A stretch of DNA of 64,000 nucleotides, taken from assembly GCA_017940005.1 (NCBI GenBank), contig JAGAZO010000008.1, positions 181,056-245,055 on the forward strand. The letters run 5' to 3'. Below, in pieces: positions 38,236-44,990 of the stretch; within the stretch, counting starts at the first letter, position 1; each line of letters begins with the position of its first letter. This DNA is from Treponema sp. GTDB taxonomy: Bacteria; Spirochaetota; Spirochaetia; Treponematales; Treponemataceae. Below the pieces are notes generated by a model that was not told the DNA's origin, did no database searches, and worked only from the letters and a program-made list of their open reading frames with translations. The translations under genes and the position numbers were made by a program.

Positions 38236-39180
38236 ATGATTTTTCCAGGCTTAAAAAAATTGGGAAAAGAATTGGGTTTTAAAAATAACGGAACATATTT
38301 TTATGGATTTATAAATAATACATATGTTATGTTTGCAGATGGAGCGAATCAGAAAAATGTAAGCTTCAGATTTCCAATTAGATTAAATGAAGATGATAAA
38401 AAGAAAATTTTATCTTGGAAAAAGAAAGGATATGCAAAAAGTATAGATTTTTTTGACAATCAGTCTTTTGATGTTTATGTTGTATTTACGGAATATCTTT
38501 TACCTTTCAAGATTTCAAAAATAAAAGAAGTAATCGAAGACATAACTAGTTATATTAAACAAAAATATCCACAAGAAAAATCAAAATGTAGTGGAGACAA
38601 TTGTACAGAGACTGATGGGCTTGATATATTTGATATTGATGGCATCCCGCTACCAATGTGTCATTCTTGTGCAAAAAGATTAGAGAATGTGATAGAAAAT
38701 GAGTATGAAGATTTTAAGCTTCAGCCAAATAATTACTTTCAAGGTTCAATTGCGGCAGCAGTTTTTTCTATTCATGGAATATTAGTAACCTTCATTTTAT
38801 TTTTATTAGGTAGAATCGCAGGGGCGTCAGGTTTAATATATTTTTATCTTACGCAAAAAGGCTATATTTGGGCAAAAGGTAAAATGAATAAAATAGGTGT
38901 TCTTATAATTTCTCTAATAAGTTTGGTATATACAGTTGTCGGAGTATATCTAAGTTATATTGCCGTTATTGTAAAAGAAGTTTTAAAGCTGCCAGAAGTA
39001 AATGGTTATCAAATATTTGAAGTTATAAAATTTTCATTTGAATCAGTAAAGGAACCTGAAGTAAAAAAAGAATTACTTACAAATATGTATTTATCGTTGT
39101 TTTTGTGTGGTATTTGTATTTTAATAAATATGGTTCAGTTATTAAAATCAACTGGTAAGGTGAAGATAAAAAATACATAA
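38236..39180 (+). CDS. Cassette-borne membrane protein of unknown function
   Basis: A 314-residue protein. N-terminal ~110 residues are soluble; a possible zinc site follows (CSGDNC near residue 119 and CHSC near residue 144); then about four membrane segments (AAAVFSIHGILVTFILFLL, GASGLIYFYLTQ, VLIISLISLVYTVVGVYL, LSLFLCGICILINMVQLL). AAGGAG is eight bases before the ATG. Its stop codon TAA is the start of the downstream attC left core. Low GC and codon use differ from the core genome. No family recognised. Confidence 0.7.
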   Translation: MIFPGLKKLGKELGFKNNGTYFYGFINNTYVMFADGANQKNVSFRFPIRLNEDDKKKILSWKKKGYAKSIDFFDNQSFDVYVVFTEYLLPFKISKIKEVIEDITSYIKQKYPQEKSKCSGDNCTETDGLDIFDIDGIPLPMCHSCAKRLENVIENEYEDFKLQPNNYFQGSIAAAVFSIHGILVTFILFLLGRIAGASGLIYFYLTQKGYIWAKGKMNKIGVLIISLISLVYTVVGVYLSYIAVIVKEVLKLPEVNGYQIFEVIKFSFESVKEPEVKKELLTNMYLSLFLCGICILINMVQLLKSTGKVKIKNT

Positions 39181-39311
39181 CAAGGTTTTCAAAACCGATA
39201 AAAACTTTGTCACAAAAGGTGCTTTTCATGCCTTTGCAGCACCGCAACTTTTGCGCCAATTTTGTGCTGGTAGCGCAAAATCGTTTTTACGGTTTAAGCC
39301 TAATGTTATAC
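39175..39311 (+). other. attC site (137 bp, VCR-like)
   Basis: Left core ACATAAC (39175-39181) and right core GTTATAC (39305-39311). Inner arms AAACCG-A-TAAAAAC and GTTTTTACGGTTT are complementary except for one unpaired A, as expected of the extrahelical bases of attC sites. The long variable stem between them resembles the large type seen in Vibrio repeats. The cassette head follows at 39312. Confidence 0.75.
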
Positions 39312-39344
39312 GGATGCCCGCACTGGGGCGCTAGGAAGGAAAAA

Positions 39345-39731
39345 ATGAAAAAGAAAATTTTGAGATTGGTGTTAATTGTATCGGTTATATTAGCGTTTAG
39401 TTCTTGTCAAAACAATGTCGGCAGCGAGGAGGTATATACAGTATGGACAGACTTAGAAACCTATTCTGAATTTCAATCGACTTTTGGAAGATCTTTAGAT
39501 GATGGTATGTATATTCGTTTAGAATTTACATCAAGTCAATGGAATCAAATTTCTTCTTCTTTGACAAGTGAAGGAAGGCATTCATGGACAAAAAGTCAAA
39601 TTAAAGACTGGTTTTTGGGAAGAGGATTCGGAGATTATGAATCAACAAAGGAATCTGCATGGATGACAACCATTGAACATGGATTCATTGCAAGTCGAAC
39701 AAGAAATATAGTTTATTTTATATTAAAATAA
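39345..39731 (+). CDS. Cassette-borne lipoprotein
   Basis: A 128-residue protein beginning MKKKILRLVLIVSVILAFSSC, a clear lipoprotein signal with Cys 21. The mature part has WTDLETYSEFQSTFGRS and WMTTIEHGFIASRTRN; no family recognised. ATG 39345 has AGGAAGGA upstream. A longer frame from 39207 lies in the attC site and is rejected. It shares its cassette with the YefM-YoeB pair and is followed by a hairpin at 39741-39770. Confidence 0.75.
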   Translation: MKKKILRLVLIVSVILAFSSCQNNVGSEEVYTVWTDLETYSEFQSTFGRSLDDGMYIRLEFTSSQWNQISSSLTSEGRHSWTKSQIKDWFLGRGFGDYESTKESAWMTTIEHGFIASRTRNIVYFILK

Positions 39732-39740
39732 TAAAGAATA

Positions 39741-39770
39741 TTTTTTTAGCAAGTCGAGCTTGCTGAAAAA
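39741..39770 (+). terminator. Hairpin with T/A flanks (copy 1)
   Basis: AGCAAG (39748-39753) and CTTGCT (39759-39764) with a five-base loop, flanked by T7 on the left and A5-6 on the right, so it could act as a terminator on either strand. A near-copy lies at 42199-42230. Confidence 0.65.
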
Positions 39771-39872
39771 ATGAAATTAAACTTTAGGACTTGGGCGAAG
39801 AAGCGATTGTATTTTACATTACTTGATAAAGTGTGCGATACACCGTACGTTTTTATTATATGGAGTATTTAT

Positions 39873-40115
39873 ATGGAAGTTATGACAGCAACAAAAGCAA
39901 GAAACAATTTGTACAGTCTTATAGATCAGACAAAAACTTTTCATGAGCCGATTGTTATTTCAGGAAAAAGAAACAATGCTGTTTTAATTTCTGAGGATGA
40001 CTGGAACTCTATACAGGAAACATTGTATTTATGTTCAATTACGGGAATGAGAGAATCTATTCTTGAAGCAAGTAAGGAACCTTTAGATGAGAGCGTTGAG
40101 GATATTGGCTGGTAA
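39873..40115 (+). CDS. yefM: YefM-type antitoxin
   Basis: An 80-residue PhD/YefM antitoxin: MEVMTATKARNNLYSLIDQ (DNA-binding N-terminus), then PIVISGKRNNAVLISEDDWNSIQETLYL, the family pattern. ATG 39873 has TGGAG upstream; a longer frame from 39771 is unlikely. The toxin's ATG overlaps the antitoxin stop (TAATG), so they are coupled. It likely represses its own promoter with the toxin; the upstream GTGTGCGATACAC may be part of an operator. Confidence 0.92.
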   Translation: MEVMTATKARNNLYSLIDQTKTFHEPIVISGKRNNAVLISEDDWNSIQETLYLCSITGMRESILEASKEPLDESVEDIGW

Positions 40116-40375
40116 TGTGGACTATAAAATATTCAAAACACGCTGTAAAGGACAGTAAAAAAATTGAGCAATCAAATTTGAAAAAATCAGTAATTGAATT
40201 GCTTGATGTGTTAAGAAAAGATCCTTTTCAAAATCCTCCTCCTTATGAAAAATTACTTGGTGATTTATCGGGGAAATATTCAAGGAGAATAAATATCCAA
40301 CACCGACTTGTTTATGAAGTTTTTGAAGAAGAAAAAATTGTCCGTGTTTTAAGAATGTGGACTCACTATGAATAA
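40115..40375 (+). CDS. yoeB: Txe/YoeB-family toxin (mRNA endonuclease)
   Basis: An 86-residue toxin that cuts mRNA at the ribosome. MWTIKYSKHAVKDSKKIE, PPYEKLLGDLSGKYSRRINIQHRLVYEV (about residues 45-73), and the C-terminal RMWTHYE are all conserved in YoeB. It is immediately downstream of its antitoxin, and the stop codon lies just before an attC site at 40378. Confidence 0.94.
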   Translation: MWTIKYSKHAVKDSKKIEQSNLKKSVIELLDVLRKDPFQNPPPYEKLLGDLSGKYSRRINIQHRLVYEVFEEEKIVRVLRMWTHYE

Positions 40376-40377
40376 GC

Positions 40378-40441
40378 GTATAACATGTACTTTGAGGAAT
40401 GTTGCTGTTCAAACTCGCACCGTTTAATTGCGTAGTTAGGT
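40378..40441 (+). other. attC site (64 bp)
   Basis: Left core GTATAAC (40378-40384) and right core GTTAGGT (40435-40441), followed by the cassette head at 40442. The inner arms are less symmetrical than at the other sites, so the site may be degenerate. Confidence 0.65.
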
Positions 40442-40482
40442 GGACGCACGCACTGGGGCGCTTTGGGAGGATATAATAAAAA

Positions 40483-42194
40483 ATGACAACTGGAGATTAT
40501 ATTAATACGACAGTAAGCGACATTATAAGAAATTTTGTGAACAACAATACATTTCTACCTGCAATTCAGCGAGAATATGTTTGGGGAACATACGAGATTT
40601 GTAAATTATTTGACTCGTTAATGTGTGGCTATCCCATAAGTTCTTTTTTATTTTGGAAAATCAGAGAAGAAGATAAAAATAAATGGACTGCTTATGAATT
40701 TATTCGCGATTTTGATAAAAAATCCCCTCATAACAAAGAAGCAAATTTTGCTGGACTTAATAAAGATTTATATCTAGTCTTGGATGGGCAACAAAGAATG
40801 ACATCTTTGTATATCGGATTGAAAGGTTCTTATTCATATTTTTATTATCGCACAAGAAAAGAAGTCTTAGCTATAGACCTTCTAAAGAAACCATCAAATG
40901 AAATAAATCCTGATGAATCGCAGTATGGTTTTAAATTTATCGAGGAAAATGAGTTCTCAAGTTCTGACCATTGTTGATATAGAATTGGTGATATATTAAA
41001 TTATTCAAAACCAAAAGAAGCAATAAAAGCATTTTTAGACAGAATTGCAGATTATACAGAAGAACAGCAAGATATCATTGAAGATAATCTTTCTGATTTG
41101 CATTATATGGTTCATATTGTTCCGTGCATAAATTACTATGACGAAAAAACAGATGATTATGACAAAGTTGTTGAAATTTTCGTAAGAACAAATACTGGTG
41201 GCGTAAAACTTGAATACAGTGACATTCTTCTTTCAACAGCTACTGCAAAATGGAAAAAATTAAATGCACGTGAGGAAATTTATAACTTCACAGACTCATT
41301 AAATAAGATTGGACTTGGATACAGGTTCGGAAAAGATTGTGTTATGAAAGGTGCAATGTATTTTACAGATGGTCTGCCAATCAAGTACAAAGTAAGTTCG
41401 TTTACTCGCGAAAATCTCGAAAAAATCGAAGACAATTGGGAAAATATTAAATACAGTTTAAGCCAAACAATTTCTTTATTAAGCAGTTTTGGCTTTAATG
41501 ACAAAAATATTGTTTCAAAAAATGCCGTTCTGCCTATTTCTTATTATATCAAAAATAAGAATGTTACAAATTTCGTTAATTCATCAAATCAGGATTTAAT
41601 GAAAATTAAAGACGACATTCAAAAATGGTTCATATTAAACACTATAAGAAATGTTTTCGGAAGTTCTTCTGATACAACCTTGAAACAGCGTCAAGAAATC
41701 TTGGAACAGTACAGAAACAAAGACTTTCCATATTCAAAGTTGAACGAAAAACTTTCAGTTAGTCCGACCTTTAATGAAGCAGAAATAAATAATTTCTTGC
41801 TTTGTACGTATGGAACAAAGTATAGCTATCTATTGCTCACATTACTCTATCCTGATAGAGACTGGTTAGACAAAAAATATGCGGAAGATCATATTTTCCC
41901 TCAAAGTGAATTTACTCGACCAAAACTTTAAAAAGAGGTTATTCAGAGGAAAAGGTTCAAGAATATCTTAGTAATTACAATACTATTTCAAATCTTGAGC
42001 TTCTTGAAGAAAATGAGAATAAAGTAAAAAATGCTACTCCATTTGAAGAATGGATAAAAACTCGTGATGATAATTTTAAGAAACGCCATTCAATACCATA
42101 TATGGAAAACTATGATTTTGATCTCTTTTTGGACTTTATAGAGGAAAGGAAGAGAATGTTAATTCAAAAGTACAGTAGTTTTAGTTTTAAATAA
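40483..42194 (+). pseudogene. DUF262/HNH (GmrSD-like) protein, broken by a stop and a frameshift
   Basis: Reads as one long protein if two lesions are repaired. The N-terminal domain has FLPAIQREYVWG and VLDGQQRMTSLYIGLKG, the DUF262 (GmrS) NTPase-like motifs. The C-terminal half carries DHIFPQSEF, the HNH-like core of DUF1524/GmrD. Lesion 1: TGA at 40975-40977, where the frame otherwise continues (YRIGDIL) and a Trp codon would fit. Lesion 2: near 41928-41936, where inserting one T restores KLLKRGYSEEKVQEYL and a frame to TAA 42192-42194. Intact relatives cut modified phage DNA. Here it is probably non-functional. Confidence 0.8.
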
Positions 42195-42198
42195 GGAA

Positions 42199-42230
42199 TT
42201 TTTTTTCAGCAAGTCAAGCTTGCTGAAAAA
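42199..42230 (+). terminator. Hairpin with T/A flanks (copy 2)
   Basis: CAGCAAG (42207-42213) and CTTGCTG (42219-42225) around five bases, flanked by T8 and A6. It is nearly identical to the hairpin at 39741-39770, including the bases after it (AAATGAAxTTAAA). In both cases it sits between two genes of one cassette. Confidence 0.65.
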
Positions 42231-42266
42231 ATGAATTAAAAGGTATGTGGCTTTACGCCGCTAAAG

Positions 42267-42573
42267 GTGATTATAATATTTGAAGAAGCTGAATCTTATG
42301 TAAAACAAGTAAAGTGGCAATATGCAAAAACTTATGTTACAGCTCCTCATGAATATACATGTTTGGATTGGAATGAAGACTTACATGCTCAAATGGTAGA
42401 TTTTGCATATTTTATCAAAATAAATTGATATGCAGAAATATTTGGAAAGAAAGCATTCAGAGTTTTTAGAATTGGAGATTGGAGAAATGAAATATTGGAA
42501 CAAGGATTCTCCATTAGAAGACACTAATTTGGTAAATCGAACTTTTGTTGATGATTCAAGAAAAGAAAAATAA
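42267..42573 (+). pseudogene. Decayed small cassette gene
   Basis: From GTG 42267: MIIFEEAESYVKQVKWQYAKTY, then HEYTCLDWNEDLHAQ and a TGA after FIKIN (42425-42427), after which YAEIFGKKAFRVFRIGDW continues in frame. A further shift gives KYWNKDSPLEDTNLVNRTFVDDS to TAA 42571-42573. The pieces fit one small protein of about 100 residues with two lesions. A tail reading VQSKAFVHKKGISLADVEQQMK to 42668 may be a second remnant. The family is not named here. Confidence 0.6.
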
Positions 42574-42662
42574 TAAAATTTGTTCAGTCAAAAGCTTTTG
42601 TTCATAAAAAAGGAATATCTCTTGCTGATGTAGAACAACAAATGAAAGAAAAGGAATTAATC

Positions 42663-42711
42663 ACATAACTATGTAGCTAAGCCGCGTTGCGGCTTAGCTA
42701 CATAGTTATGC
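42663..42711 (+). other. attC-like site: 49 bp, perfectly palindromic
   Basis: Left core ACATAAC (42663-42669), right core GTTATGC (42705-42711). Arms 42664-42685 and 42689-42710 are perfect 22-bp inverted repeats around a GTT loop. It lacks the unpaired bases usual in attC sites, and is shorter than most. A cassette head follows at 42712. Confidence 0.7.
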
Positions 42712-42763
42712 TCACACGCCACTGGCGTGGTTAATTTAACAACGGAAAGGAGGTTTATTTTAA

Positions 42764-43281
42764 TTGAATATATATGAAAACGTTGCCCCCCAAGCAATAA
42801 CTAGTTTCTTTTATAATGAACCGCTATGGAAGAAAGAAATATTATTTAATTTCCTTCTAAAACCTTTTAATTTACAATTATCAGATATTATTGAAGTAAA
42901 AACACAGGATAATTTAAAAGAAACTATTCCAGATTTTATTATTGTAACAAAAAAAACAAATTTGCGTTGTGAAGTGAAAACATATAATTCAGGATTAACA
43001 TATTCTGAACATGGAACAAATTCTAGAGACGCTTATTTAGTAAGAAAAGACTATTACTATCTTGAAGATATTCCTCTTAATAAGGATAAAATCTTTTTTG
43101 GGAGGATTTGTTCAAAAATATAGATCAAAAAGGTACTACAAACGATTTTGCTCGGTTAGATTTAATTCGCGAATATATGCGCGAAGATGTGAATACTTTA
43201 TTATTAACTCCACATGAGGTTGCTATATTATATTCTCCAGAAACAATTGTTGCCGTTTATAAGAATGAAAGAAAAGCTTAA
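42764..43281 (+). pseudogene. PD-(D/E)XK-like restriction-type protein with a T6 frameshift
   Basis: The frame from TTG 42764 (AGGAGG upstream) gives about 112 residues with PDFIIVTKKTNLRCEVKTYN, which has the PD...E-x-K spacing of a restriction endonuclease-like core. At the T6 run near 43095 one added T switches to WEDLFKNIDQKGTTNDF and a continuous frame to TAA 43279-43281, ending TIVAVYKNERKA. As it stands the protein stops at 43123. This could be an active/inactive switch or a decayed gene. Family not named. Confidence 0.65.
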
Positions 43282-43534
43282 AAAACTTTGTGAAAATTTT
43301 TTAAGTGTTAATGAATCCATATATCAAATGGGATCTTTTCAAGATGATGAATATGGAATTGGTTACTATTTTTTTGTATTTTTTAATCCAATAAATTTAA
43401 TATTTGGAATTCTAAGTATTTGTTTTGACAGAAAAAGTAAAACAGCCTTAAAAAGTATTCTTATTATAAATATGCATAATTGTAGAAATAATTTTTTTGA
43501 TTTGGCCAGGAAAATACATATAGGTTTATACTAG
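43265..43534 (+). CDS. Small cassette protein with a hydrophobic segment
   Basis: An 89-residue frame from ATG 43265, overlapping the end of the previous gene by 17 bases. It begins MKEKLKKLCENFLSVNESIYQ and has one hydrophobic segment (YYFFVFFNPINLIFGILSICF). No family recognised, and no clear ribosome-binding site, so it may be a gene or a chance frame. Confidence 0.4.
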   Translation: MKEKLKKLCENFLSVNESIYQMGSFQDDEYGIGYYFFVFFNPINLIFGILSICFDRKSKTALKSILIINMHNCRNNFFDLARKIHIGLY

Positions 43535-43576
43535 CGAATCAAACTTACAGGTATCATAAAAAATAATTATTTTTAC

Positions 43577-43606
43577 TTGACAGAAAGAATATACAATGTA
43601 TATACT
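43577..43606 (+). promoter_or_regulatory. mazEF promoter with palindromic operator
   Basis: TTGACA at 43577-43582 and TATACT at 43601-43606 are 18 bases apart. The spacer holds the palindrome TATACA-A-TGTATA (43590-43602), a likely binding site for MazE-MazF autorepression. GGAGG follows, just before the mazE ATG at 43627. Confidence 0.75.
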
Positions 43607-43626
43607 ATTTGAGATGGAGGTAAATT

Positions 43627-43860
43627 ATGCAGGCAGTAGTACAGAAATGGGGTAACAGTCTCGGTTTTAGGATCCCGGCTCTTTGGGCAAAAGACAACAA
43701 TGTAAAGAACGGTAGCAAAATAGAAATAATCGCTGAAAAAGGGAAAATAATCATTCTTCCTCATAAAAAAACTCTTGATGATATGCTTGAGATGGTTACT
43801 CCAGAAAACATACATTCAGAAATGTCAACAGGAAGTTCGGTAGGTAATGAAGAATGGTAA
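43627..43860 (+). CDS. mazE: MazE/AbrB-type antitoxin
   Basis: A 77-residue SpoVT/AbrB-fold antitoxin: VVQKWGNSLGFRIPALWAKDNNVKNGSKIEI is the N-terminal DNA-binding swapped hairpin (residues ~3-40), followed by a C-terminal toxin-binding tail. GGAGG is upstream. The toxin ATG lies inside its last codons (7-base overlap), so expression is coupled. Confidence 0.93.
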   Translation: MQAVVQKWGNSLGFRIPALWAKDNNVKNGSKIEIIAEKGKIIILPHKKTLDDMLEMVTPENIHSEMSTGSSVGNEEW

Positions 43861-44192
43861 ACTCAACTTATGTTCCAGAAAAAGGCGATTTGGTTTGGCT
43901 TAATTTTGATCCACAAGCTGGATATGAGCAAAAAGGTCGCCGTCCAGCAATTTGCGTTTCCCAGAAAAAATATAATCAAAAAATAGGGCTTGCTTTGTTC
44001 TGCCCTATTACAAGTCATATTAAAGGATATCCTTTTGAAATTGTATTGGACAAGCATTCAATAAATGGGTGTATTTTAAGTGACCAGGTAAAAAATTTAG
44101 ATTATAACCAAAGAAATTGTACTTTTATAGAAAAAGCAACAGATGAAGAAATCAATTCTGTTGTAGATAATATAAAACTGTTAATTGAATAA
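43854..44192 (+). CDS. mazF: MazF-type mRNA interferase toxin
   Basis: A 112-residue PemK/MazF toxin: VPEKGDLVWLNFDPQAGYEQKGRRPAICVSQ (core start, residues ~5-35), then CPITSHIKGYPFEIVL and VKNLDYNQRN near the end, all family-typical. It cuts RNA at specific sites. It ends just before the attC at 44195. Confidence 0.95.
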   Translation: MVNSTYVPEKGDLVWLNFDPQAGYEQKGRRPAICVSQKKYNQKIGLALFCPITSHIKGYPFEIVLDKHSINGCILSDQVKNLDYNQRNCTFIEKATDEEINSVVDNIKLLIE

Positions 44193-44194
44193 TC

Positions 44195-44261
44195 ACATAA
44201 CATTCGCTTCAAAGCGGATTTTGCGGTCAAGCTGCAAAACCGTTTAAGTGCGTAGTTAGGC
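44195..44261 (+). other. attC site (67 bp)
   Basis: Left core ACATAAC (44195-44201) and right core GTTAGGC (44255-44261). Inner arms CGG-A-TTTTGC and GCAAAACCG pair with one extra A, and outer arms CGCTTCAAA and TTTAAGTGCG are close to complementary. This is the clearest attC in the array. A cassette head follows at 44262. Confidence 0.8.
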
Positions 44262-44301
44262 TCACACGCCACTGACGTGGTAAGTTATAGAGAGTTGAAA
44301 A

Positions 44302-44676
44302 ATGGAACATGAAAACTTAAAGATAATATCTTTAAAAGAGGCGTTAAAACTTAATCTATCAATACCAAATTACCAAAGACCATATAGATGGAGTACCGAG
44401 AGTGCATCTCTTCTTTTTGAAAAAGAGAAATGGAATGAAAAACCACTAAATAGTTTTGGAAATCTTGCTTTGATTACAGTTTCTTCAAATTCAAAATTCT
44501 CAAATTTAGCTCCACAATTAAAAGTTGCACGTTATCCTGATACAATCAAACAAAGTCCAAAATTACAACTTATGCAAGAAAACGGTAATATTTGGAATGA
44601 AGAACTTGTTAATAAACATAAAGAAGAAATGATAAGTTTGTTAACAAAGGAAATTGAGAAGTATAAGAAAGCATAA
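44302..44676 (+). pseudogene. Miniature DUF262 gene with an internal deletion
   Basis: A 124-residue frame. The first ~35 residues include IPNYQRPYRWS, the N-terminal motif of DUF262 proteins. It then jumps to SFGNLALITVSSNSKFSNLAP, which looks like the C-terminal DUF1524 part. Full-length relatives are about 500-600 residues, so most of the middle is deleted while the frame is kept. The stop at 44674-44676 overlaps the next attC left core. Confidence 0.65.
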
Positions 44677-44736
44677 CAAGTCGCTCAAATCCGACAAACT
44701 TGTCAAGCTGGTTGCGGTTTAACTGCATAATTATAC
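44671..44736 (+). other. attC-like site (66 bp), core degenerate
   Basis: Left core GCATAAC (44671-44677) and right core ATTATAC (44730-44736), where G has become A. Inner AAA-T-CCG and GCGGTTT are complementary apart from one T. A cassette head follows at 44737. Confidence 0.65.
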
Positions 44737-44770
44737 AGACACCCGCACTGGAGCGCTTGATTAAAAGATA

Positions 44771-44990
44771 TAGTAAGAAAAAAAATACGAAATCATTGAC
44801 AGACAACACAGGCTTACCACTTTAACAATTTTTATGAGGAGTTTATTAAATGTTTTAAAAACTCGAAATGAAAACGGAGAAAATGCAAATATTGATTTTG
44901 ACGAAAGACAAAAAGTTTATTTTGAAAATAATGGAAACAGAAAACTATATTCGGTAGATTACGACAGAAATTCTTACAACACAGTGTTAA
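44771..44990 (+). pseudogene. DUF262 middle fragment, cut off at the array border
   Basis: The frame from about 44786 reads KYEIIDRQHRLTTLTIFMRSLL, the DUF262 box (usual form IIDGQQRLTT) with GQQ changed to RQH, and continues to YNTVLKYF, where it meets the 3' end of the DUF115 gene. There is no start codon or ribosome-binding site upstream in frame, and the C-terminal part is missing. Confidence 0.65.

Larger units (their letters stand above)
38194..44980 (+). mobile_element. Integron gene-cassette array without integrase in the window (CALIN-like)
   Basis: About 6.8 kb of AT-rich DNA with genes mostly on the plus strand, separated by five attC-like sites and one half-site that end in GTTRRRY-like cores (GTTAGGT, GTTATAC, GTTATGC, GTTAGGC, ATTATAC). 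Each core is followed by a near-identical cassette head. Stop codons of cassette genes fall at or inside several sites, as is usual. No tyrosine-recombinase integrase gene is seen. Arrays of this sort are known in T. denticola. The right border is at about 44980, where the core DUF115 gene ends. The first cassette's left half-site lies at 38194. Confidence 0.8.

Noticed and set aside
39207..39344. Upstream start for the cassette lipoprotein (MSQKVLFMPL)
   Set aside because: It lies inside the attC site; ATG 39345 has a ribosome-binding site and a normal lipoprotein signal.
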